DNA from: Lepiota brunneoincarnata
Lineage: Eukaryota; Basidiomycota; Agaricomycetes; Agaricales; Agaricaceae
Assembly: GCA_023014365.1 (NCBI GenBank)
Contig: JAEBUN010000024.1
Span: 682,001 to 746,000, forward strand
DNA length: 64,000 nucleotides
Reading direction: 5' to 3'
Below the pieces are notes generated by a model. It did not search any database. It worked only from the letters and a program-made list of their open reading frames with translations, and was not told the origin of the DNA. Of the stretch, positions 55,796 to 64,000 are shown one piece after another. Numbering within the stretch: the stretch's first letter is position 1; every line of letters starts with the position of its first letter. The position numbers and the translations under genes are program-made.

Positions 55796-58700
55796 ATGAC
55801 CACCATGGCTCATGGATTACCCCCCGCGCCCAACCCTATCACACCGCAGGATACCACCAATCTACCTACAACGACAAACGCTGAATATTTAGTCTCTACT
55901 ACCACCAACCTGGTCGAGACCGTGTCAAAAATGGCAAAGGAAGTCGGGGAACTGCTCAAGGATGTACCGTACATAAAGGCTCTGGCAGGAGTTTTGCTCC
56001 AAATCATCAAGATCAGAGAAGTACACAATCTTGCTTGAAAATCGTAGGTTACCATAATCTGACCATATGTACAACAGGAAATCCAAACCGAAAAGGATCG
56101 GACACAGGAGCTCATTCTCAAGATATTGCGCAGGTCAAAGGTCATCCTTGATGGTCTGCTTCAAGTCGCCGCATCACCAAATAGGGACCAGCTGAAGGAC
56201 ACAGAGGGGAAGTTAGAAGAGTACAATCAGTACGACTGCCGATCTCTCTCCCCCTCTGTGTTTATTTGCATATGCGCCACCCAGTCTCCTCCAGGAAATT
56301 TTTGGCACACTCAAGCCAAAAGTTACCAAAGGGCGTACGAGCCAAAGTCGATCGATTTGTAAACCGGAACTCGAGGATCGAGACTCTGGCCAAGTATAAC
56401 CGTCTCATCGATGACTTTCAACACGGATTTCATGGTACGTTCAGAATCCATATTTCTATTGCCTGCTTCCCCGAGCCTCATTCCAGCTCTCTAGACCGAT
56501 CTCCTACTCAAACTCCGTCTCATTAGCTTACCTCAGCCTACTCAGGCCCCGCCCTCAGGCCCTGCGAGGTACGATAACCCCGTCCTTTTCATAAAAGGAG
56601 CCTGCTAATTACCCCCTCTATTCAGCATCCTATACAAGCCCATTCCACGTCCCGAGCAGATGATTGGGAGAGACGACGAAAAGTCCATAATCATTGAAAC
56701 ACTCCTCAACCATGCATTGCCACGGAATCGTCATCCTGGGAGCAGGCGGAATGGGGAAAACTACGCTTGCTCTCACTACACTACATGATCGTGCAGTGAT
56801 TGAGCGATACTCCGCACAGGTACTTTGTCTCCTGCGAGGCGACTACGTCCCTATCTGATTTGACCTGGGAAATTGCCAATACTCTACGTATCCCACTTAC
56901 CCAGCGCAATGAACATTTGATCGATACCATTCTTTCTTGGATTCGCGAGGGCAGCATTATATGCCTGGACAACTTTGAGGACTGTTTGGGAGGACGAGGC
57001 AGTCCGGCGGGACGCAGAGGACTTGTTATCTCACCTCAATCACCTCCCTGGATGCGCCATCATTATGACTATGCGGGGTACGCAGCGCCCGTCTGGAGCT
57101 TCTTGGTCAAAACCGCTTACTCCAGCCCTTGGCCAAGCTGCGTGACGCTGACTCGAAGCTGATATTCGAGAAGACTAGCATACCAATGGACGAATTCACC
57201 GACAAGTTGCTCCAAGCTGCCAATGGGATACCTCTTGCTATTAAACTCATCATCGCTCAATTACAAGAGGGGAACGAGCAGTCTGAACCATTGTGGGCGC
57301 GGTGGGAACGGATACAAACAAGCGCTATAAGGACGGGTGACAAACACCGACTATCCAATCTCGATGTCTCCATCCAGCTGTCCGTGAACAGCCCACGTAT
57401 GCAAGCAGATCCTAACACAGTCCTGATTTTCGCCATGCTATCGAGCCTTCCACATGGGTTCTCGTGTCGACAAGATGCCGTCGATGAACTGCAAAACTAC
57501 TTACCAAGGAGTGTCCATCTTCAGGAGATATTGGTCACCCTGCAATGGGTCTCACTGATTTACGTTGATGGAACCAAAGAGTACACCAGATACCGGATGC
57601 TTGTGCCGATCCGCGAATTTGGAATGAAGTTGGAGATGGGTCACCCCTTCGACAAATGCTTAACCGCCTTCTACACCAATATGGTGAATCGTTTCTCTGA
57701 TTATACGGATCGTGCTGGCCACGGGATAATTCCACCAGAACTTTTCAATATACACTCGGTCTTCGTGGGCGCATTTAACGAAGATAGAGTGGATGAGAAG
57801 GTCATCAATGCCTGTGTTAATTACACTCATTGGTCCTTATATACCGCTAATCCCACTTCGGAGCTCATGGACCTGGCCATACCGGAAACAGCTGGGTCAC
57901 CGAGGGCACATGCAGAATGTATTTCAGCATTGGCACAAGTGTATTGGCGACAGGAAAAGATAGATGAAGCTGAACTATTGTTCAAGAAGGCCCTCGAGCT
58001 TTATCACCAGGTGCATGACGTGCTTGGCGAGGCTAACAATGCCCATAATCTTGGAAAACTGCATTTGCGATGCAATAAGCTCGACGAAGCTGAGGTGTCA
58101 TTCAAGAATGCCCTTAAGCTTCATTGCCAAGTGCATGACACGCTCGGTGAGGTTAATGATGTCCAAAATCTGGGAGAACTGCATTCGCGACGGGATCAGC
58201 TGGATGAGGCTGAGGCTCTCAAGCTCCATCACCAGGCACATTTCGTACGTGGTGAGGCCAATGATGTCCGATATTTGGGAAGACTGTATTTGCAACGGGA
58301 TCAGCTGGGCGAAGCTGAGGTGTCATTCAGCAAAGCTATCAAGCTCCATCGCCAGTTGCATGATATAAATGGTGAGGCCAATGATGTCCGATGGCTGGGA
58401 GAAGTGTATTTGCGACGAGATCAGCTGGACGAAGCTGAGGTGTTATTCAACAAAGCCATCGAACTACGCCATCAGGTGCATTCTGTCCTTGGTGAGGCCA
58501 ACGATGTCCAATATCTGGGACAACTGTATTTGCGACGGGATCAGCTGGATGAAGCCGAGGTGTCATTCAAGAAAGCCCTTGACCTTCACCACCAGGCGCA
58601 TTCTGTGGTTGGCGAGGCCAACGATGTCCAATATCTGGGACAACTATATTTACGCCAGGATCGGCTGGATGAAGCTGAGGCGTCATTCAAGAAAGTCCTC

Positions 58701-59759
58701 AAGCTTTATCGCCAGTCACACTCTGTGCTTGGTCAGGCTAACAGTCTCCAAAATCTAGGAGAACTGTATTTGCGACGGGGTCAGCTGGATGAGGCCAAGG
58801 AATCATTCAAGGAAGCCCTCAAGCTTTATCACCAGTCACACTCTGTGCTTGGTCAGGCCAACAGTCTCCAAAATCTGGGAGAACTGTATTTGCGCCAGGA
58901 TTGGCTGTATGAAGCTGAGGCATCATTCAAGGAAGCCCTCAAGCTTTATCGCCAGTCATGCTCTACACTTGGTCAGGCCAACAGTCTCCAAAACCTGGGA
59001 GAGCTATATTTGCAACGGGGTCAGCTGGATGAAGCCAAGGGACTACTCGAGGAAGCCCTCAAGCTTTATTGCCAGTCACACTCTGTGCCTGGCCAGGCCA
59101 ACAGTCTCCAAAATCTGGGACAACTGTATTTACAATGGGATCAGCCTGATGAAGCTGAGGTGTCATTCAAGAAAGCCCTTGAGCTTTATTGCCAATCATA
59201 CTTTGTCCTTGGTCAGGCCAACAGTCTCCAATATCTGGGAGCACTGTATTTGCGACGGGATCAGCTGGATGAAGCTGAGGCATCATTCAAGAAAACCCTC
59301 AAGCTTTATTGCCAGTCACACTCCGTGCCCGGCCAAGCCAACAGTCTCCAATATCTGGGAGAACTGTATTTGCAACAGGATCAGCTGGATAAAGCTGAGG
59401 TGTCATTCAAGAAAGCCCTTGGGCTTCATCGTCAGGTGCACTCTGTGATTGGTGAGGCCAACAATGTCCAAAATCAGGGACAATTGAATTTGCGACGGGA
59501 TCAGCTGGATGAAGCTGAGGCGCCATTCAAGAAAGCCCTTGAGCTTTATCGCCAGTCACACTCTGTGCTTGGTCAGGCCAATGGTCTCCAATGTCTGGGA
59601 ATTCTATGTCTTCGATGGGCTCGGCTGGATGAAGCAGAGCAATATTTGAACCAAGCTCTTCTTCTCCATCACCAGTGTCAGTCACCATATGGTGAAGCTG
59701 GAGATTTGCATTTACTTGGAGAAGTTCGGAAATGTAAAGAAATGCCTTCACCAGCATAG
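55796..59759 (+). pseudogene. NLR B: helical adaptor, STAND NTPase and long TPR array
   Basis: Exons: 55,796-56,020, 56,078-56,229, 56,285 to about 56,438, a diverged short exon, then from about 56,632; introns are GT..AG and match NLR A. The N-terminal helical domain has TTNLVETVSKMAKEVGELL and DRTQELILKILRRSK. The NTPase has Walker A GAGGMGKTTLAL (56,741), GSIICLDNFE (56,950), TMRGTQRPSG (57,068) and NGIPLAIKLI (57,220). From 57,129 to the TAG at 59,759 one frame of 876 codons is open, containing about 14 TPR units of 40 residues from 57,910 on. Five one-base insertions break the part before it (about 56,320, 56,726, 56,814, 56,979, 57,118). Known fungal NLRs act in non-self recognition and cell death; activity here is doubtful. 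Confidence 0.88.
57910..59640 (+). repeat. TPR-coding tandem array, 120-bp unit
   Basis: About 14 units of exactly 120 bp carry the consensus residues LGELYLRRDQLDEAE, SFKKALELYRQSHSVLG. One unit (58,205-58,240) lacks 15 bp in frame. Units between 58,690 and 59,400 share the variant GQANSLQ, while the flanking ones have GEANDVQ, which suggests block-wise expansion. The high identity between units fits recent unequal exchange or gene conversion. Confidence 0.92.
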
Positions 59760-60049
59760 TAAATGTCTGTTTTCTGCTAATACTTACATGTACCACAGGG
59801 CAAATATATCTCTCATCTCTGGAGTTTGGAATCTATTGTTGGTACCTTACATGTATATCACACACGTATTTTCAGAAGACATGCTCCAATTTGCCTCATC
59901 GTTACAATGTTATCTCCAAGAAACATATATGAAGCTCAACTACCATTAGATTTTACTCAAGTACGAGAAGCTTTCAATGTTCTTGTCCTCACAGATAACA
60001 CACAACAACGTAAAACCAGAACCATCTATCGTGCACCAGCTACCTTGCT
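59760..60049. other. Convergent intergenic spacer
   Basis: The sequence lies between the 3' ends of NLR B and the SUR7 gene. No further feature is seen. Confidence 0.5.
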
Positions 60050-61160
60050 CTAAGCCTGCGACTTCTTTCCAAACTTGAACCTGCTCCAATCAAATCTGGA
60101 CTTGGCGGCAGCCGTCTTTTCGGTGGAGGCGTATTTAGTATCCGTAGGCTCAACGGTGGCTGTATCAGCTGCGGCATGCCTGGCACGGCGGTCCTTGATG
60201 CGGCCAAAGCATGTTGATGCCCCACCAAAGAAGAGTAGAAGGAAGGCAATAAAGGTAAGCCAGAAGCCTATCAGAGGATCACAAAGGAAACCATGCGTCA
60301 GCCAACGTTGTGTTCAAGTGTCCGCAAAACAAAAGGAAGAAGAGCCACGAGTGAAGAGAAGGTAATTTCGATCTGAAACTTGAACTTACCAGGAGCAGTG
60401 ACCGTCTTCGTGCCGACATCAAGCTTCTTGAACTGGTGCTTGGTCCAAGCAAAGAGCGCAACATCGATGAGGAAGGCGATGAATGTGATAAGGGACGCGA
60501 GCCATGCGGTCAAGGTCGCCACCAGCGCGACGGTTACGTGTTCAGACAAAGCAAGAGCGACAGCGACGAGGGAAACAGCGGTGGCTGAGGGGGGATATAT
60601 ATAAGGTTAGAGGATGGGATATGCTTCTAGTGTTATGAGATATGAAAAGGAAAAGGACGAACCAACGGGGTGGACAGCGAGACCACGGGTCCAGGAAGAA
60701 GTGATCGTGACCTCGGAACGACCGAGATCTGTGACCCTGACGCTGTAGGCATAACCTGTTTGACGCGTATGCCGCGATGAGTGCAATGTCGGGGATGAGG
60801 AAACGGGTGTGTTTTACTTGTCTTAGGGCAGGTGCGGTCCTCTTGGCTGTTGTAGAAGCATGGTGCCCTGTCGAGGTATCTTATGAATGTGTGAAAAAAA
60901 AGGGGGAGAAAGGACAACGATGCGCACCATATGCCGAACTAATGGATTCCCGTGAGCGAGGAAGATGAAAAGGACGACCAGAAAGCACTCACACGTAACT
61001 GTGTCATCCCGTTCTCGCCATCCTCGCGTACAAGCTCATCAAAATGCGTGCGCGAAATATCGAGAAGAGGCAGGTACGGGAGGGAGATGGAGACAATAAA
61101 GTTGAGTACGAAGGCTGCAAAGAGGAGTATAACTCCTGGGATACAAAAGATACGGGCCAT
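60050..61160 (-). CDS. SUR7/PalI-family plasma-membrane protein
   Basis: Six exons: 61,160-60,993, 60,938-60,928 (11 nt), 60,867-60,818, 60,755-60,663, 60,584-60,390 and 60,267-60,050. All introns have GT..AG ends and the frame stays open for 244 residues. TM1 lies at residues about 5-30 (FCIPGVILLFAAFVLNFIV). An extracellular loop with FGIWAPCFYNSQEDRTC has the family G-h-W and cysteine pair. Two TM segments follow in exon 5 (SLVAVALAL, WLASLITFIAFLIDVALFAW) and a fourth in exon 6 (FWLTFIAFLLLFFGG), then a basic cytoplasmic tail. Family members organise cell-cortex domains or sense pH. The gene is intact. Confidence 0.92.
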
Positions 61161-62229
61161 TGGCTCTGAGTAACTTCCTGCTCAAGGTGGGGGATGGGAA
61201 CCAGGAAATAGGAGGCGAAAGGTTAGGCTGGTCGGGGGTTTTTGTACGAACACCCAGTCCGAATCTCGATCACACGAGAATGCCGTTATACATTGAGTTT
61301 AGGAGTTCCCACAGCCCACGTTGCTGAAAACGTGAAACTGGCCGCTAATCCTCTCTAGGTTCTTCTTTGAAGACCAGCTCACCGAGGATTATGCTCGGTC
61401 ATTGCATATCCCGACGCTGTCAAACCAAAATCAGTCAATCACCGACAAAATGGAAAAGAAACCGTCCACGGACCACACCTCAACCGAGCAGACCGCCCAT
61501 GCATTCAAATGTCAGCCTCCTTCCGAGAATGTAAATGGCTCACAGACAGGTGACGGAAGCGATGGCACATAATCGCAAGAAGGGAATTGTTCATTCTTGA
61601 TGAGCCGAATATGTATTGAAATCCAGCTGCTGTAAGTTTCAGTAGTGTTGGTCTGCTTGGCTTGGTCCCCTGCCCATGGCATCGTAGCTTTCAATGCTTT
61701 TCCCAGGGAGGACACGACATGCAAGACTGGGCATACGGAGACGTCCCCCTGAGCCCTCCGGGTAGGACCAGGATGATAGGTAGGAATGGGAAGGTGGTCG
61801 AGGCTGAACAAACAAATGCACATAAATGTGCAAGGCTCCCGAAGCTGCACTCAAAGCAACCCCCCGTCTACCTAGACCTCCTGAAGGCAAGGCTTGTGAT
61901 GGGCTCCTTCTAGCGCAGGCACGGCACGGCTACCCATCCTCGTCCAACTACACATCAATCTCCCCTGTTGTCCTAGTCTCTTGGGCAGTCTCACGTCTAG
62001 CTCCTTCCAACATGAACATCCAGGACTATCGTTCCACCGTACGGCCTTGTTCTACATGCATTCCCTCACCAGGATCCCTTAAAACGCTCAGACAGTCTGC
62101 TCCAACCACCACCACCTCGTGCCAGGCGCCTCATCTGAATGTCTGGTCCCGCATTGCGACCTACATCCCCAGATATTGACCCCACGCTCAGCCATTTCGC
62201 TCCCTCCTTCCACTGCGGCACCCATCAAG
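61161..62229. other. Intergenic stretch upstream of the SUR7-like gene
   Basis: It holds the promoter side of the SUR7-like gene and the small ORF at 61,450-61,572. Longer frames at 61,512-61,850 (minus) and 61,826-62,179 (plus) have no recognisable domain. Confidence 0.35.
61450..61572 (+). CDS. 40-residue hydrophilic ORF, uncertain
   Basis: ATG at 61,450 and TAA at 61,570-61,572 enclose 40 hydrophilic codons (start MEKKPSTDHTSTEQ, end GDGSDGT). No homology is recognised. It could be chance or a first exon. Confidence 0.2.
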   Translation: MEKKPSTDHTSTEQTAHAFKCQPPSENVNGSQTGDGSDGT

Positions 62230-62234
62230 TGAGA

Positions 62235-63295
62235 TGTGCGGGGAGTTAGCAATCTCTCAAAGCAAATCAGGATAAGGATTTAACCGCCTCCCAGGAGACA
62301 AATACCGTGAAGGGTATCGCTCGATCACCGAAGGATCATGTAGCGTAGTGAGAGCGAGTGTCGTTTTCCCCATCCCGCCTGCTCCCAAGGTCGCGATCCG
62401 CGGGAGTAGTGTGGTTGAGGAGCGTTTCAACGATCCTGGATTTTTTTTTGTCGCCCCCGATCATCCGGTCAGGGTGCGGGGTGGGTTTGAGAATGGAATG
62501 GAACTATCAGGGCTCTGGTTGTGGATAGAACAGCACCTGGCAGGGCCCGAGGGCAGGGCCTGAGGGCTCAAGGTCGATTAGCGAGACGGAGTTTCAGTGG
62601 GATATCCGTCTAGAGAGCTGGAATGAGACTGCGTGCAGGCAATAGAAATGCGGATTCCTAGCATACCATGAAATGGGATGAGCAAATATCCACACAGGGT
62701 TGGTGGTAAGAGATCAGCCGTCGTACTGATTGTATTTCTCCTCTGTGTCCTTCAGCTGGTCCCTCTTTGGTGATGCACCGACCTGGAGCAGGCCGTCGAG
62801 AATGAGCTTTAACCTACGCAATATCTTATGGACAAGTTCCCGAGACCAATCCTTTTCCGTTTTGGATGTCTAGTTCAGCGCTTATCAGGGTTAACCTTTA
62901 TCTTTCTGGCGAATTTTTGGTGCACCTGTCTAATACTGATAATTTGGAGCAAAACACCTGCCAAGGCCCTACACACGGCACATGGTTGAGCAGTTCGCAG
63001 GCCTCCTTTGCCATGTTTGATACGATTTTGGCTAGGTTGGTAGTGGTGGAGACGGGTGGTATCCGGGGGTATATCAGGGCCAGCCTAGCCGAAGCTCTCA
63101 GGGCTACGCTTTTGATGACAACTAACATCATGCGGGTCCTTGAGCTTGGGGCCTCGAGCGTCATGTATTCATGTCCCTCGTGCGCTTGGCATTCACCGAG
63201 CTCTGGAATGCGGGCTGCAGTCTGGACCCCACGACTCACCAAGGGTTCTTGTTTATCATAGTATGTTAGATCCGCATGTTTCTCTATGCAATGCA
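62235..63295 (-). pseudogene. NLR pseudogene with N-terminal exons, truncated in the NTPase
   Basis: On minus: N-terminal helix TTNLAKIVSNMAKEACELLN (about 63,045-62,985), exon 2 region near 62,870-62,700 (RDQLKDTEE-like), the linker with the Gly/Arg/Asp motif near 62,460, and a damaged P-loop at 62,400-62,370. It stops around 62,235 shortly after the P-loop. Exon order equals NLR A and B. Frames are broken. Confidence 0.8.
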
Positions 63296-64000
63296 CCGCA
63301 TCCCGTTCATTCTAATGAAAAATCACATCATACATAAATACAGGCTGCCTGTTCCCCAAATTTCCTCCATCATTCACTCCTGCATTCGCGCCAACAGATC
63401 CAGCGGATTATCCATCGACACACTATGCGGTAAGCACCGCCCATGACATGCTGTCGGTGGCACAGGCGGATACCGCGCCTCCAAATGCATCCCAGTCTCC
63501 TTTCGTAGAATCGCAGTGGCATTCTTGAGTCTTATCAGCGAAAAGGGGATTTGAGATCGGCAGAGATGGGTTGGTGCCGTCACTGTTGTCATTATTATCG
63601 GGAGTGTGAAGGGGGAGGGATGAGAAGAGTGTAGGAGGCTGATATGGGGGATGTGGAGGAGTCGACTTGGGGTTCTCAGTGATGGCTGAAGAGAGGGAGA
63701 TGAGCAGGCACAGAGGAATAGGCATTGTTGAATCAGAGAACATTGCCCTTGAACGTTGGAAGTCCTTGACTAGATACTGTGGGATGTGCCTTGTGCACAG
63801 TGTCGTCGAGCCATGGAAAAGCGTTGCTGGATCCATCAGCGTCTAGTGTCGAGGCGATATTCCCTGCACATCACCACTGCCCTCTCACTTGCCTTGGCCT
63901 CCGCTGTATCCTCCTCCTCTGTCGCAACCGGTGTCGATTATTTATGGTCAAACTAGGAGCAATAAGCCCAAACTCGTACCCCTCAATGGCGTCGCCTATG
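63296..64000 (-). pseudogene. F-box/LRR gene, diverged 3' part, runs off the window
   Basis: On minus, LEARYPPVPPTACHGR (63,500-63,440) and the preceding TAPTHLCRSQIPFSL match the F-box gene C-terminal region LEVQYPPVPPTAYYRR and TAPSHLRRCRISFSL. Homology continues to the window end (acidic region near 63,920). It is diverged and frameshifted. It stands directly upstream of the NLR pseudogene on the same strand. Confidence 0.75.

Noticed and set aside
48732..57130. Programmed +1 frameshifting as the cause of the NLR frame breaks
   Set aside because: No common slippery site or downstream structure is visible at the different positions; error or decay is simpler.
57964..59448. Plus-strand ORFs in a second frame of the TPR array (for example 58,789-59,448)
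   Set aside because: They are periodic shadows of the 120-bp repeat; Ser/Cys/Arg-rich and without a domain.

Overview
The window is nuclear DNA of a filamentous fungus, most likely an Agaricomycete. Rhizoctonia/Ceratobasidium-like is a guess from protein style, not proven. Evidence: short introns (about 50-85 nt) with GT..AG ends, a SUR7/PalI-family membrane gene, F-box/LRR genes with the usual basidiomycete N-terminal coiled coil, STAND NLR genes with TPR arrays, and abundant hAT, Gypsy and Copia elements. I saw no rRNA, tRNA or CRISPR.

Layout. 1-5.9 kb: two tandem copies (A, B) of a segmental duplication; copy B carries two solo LTRs whose empty sites survive in copy A. 5.9-9.8 kb: repeat fragments, a degenerate minisatellite and weak ORFs. 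9.9-11.7 kb: an NLR pseudogene and the 3' end of an F-box gene, both on the minus strand. 11,736-25,771: a hAT DNA transposon with an 8-bp target duplication. It is swollen by a complete chromodomain Gypsy element (Gypsy-1, 16,261-25,511) and a 311-bp solo LTR. 26,654-39,798: a Copia element that carries a second Gypsy element (Gypsy-2, 27,708-35,349) in gag and another copy of the 311-bp solo LTR at the end of the integrase region. 40-41 kb: a third copy (C) of the duplicated family and an LTR. 41.0-44.6 kb: NLR fragment, F-box/LRR gene and a small CsbD-like gene. 45-48.4 kb: more repeat copies and two small uncertain genes. 48.5-59.8 kb: two NLR genes (A and B), each preceded by F-box remnants. 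60.05-61.16 kb: SUR7/PalI gene. 62.2-64 kb: another NLR plus F-box remnant on the minus strand.

The main host theme is a head-to-tail module repeated five times: F-box/LRR gene, then an NLR gene (N-terminal helical adaptor, STAND NTPase, TPR array). Three modules lie on minus and two on plus. The TPR array of NLR B is built of about 14 near-identical 120-bp units. Most NLR copies are broken. Target-site duplications and LTR divergence order the transposon history: Gypsy-1 old, Copia intermediate, Gypsy-2 young. Gypsy-1 is notable for a predicted self-priming primer site with a matching TATA box, and for a third ORF with three zinc knuckles that overlaps the end of pol.
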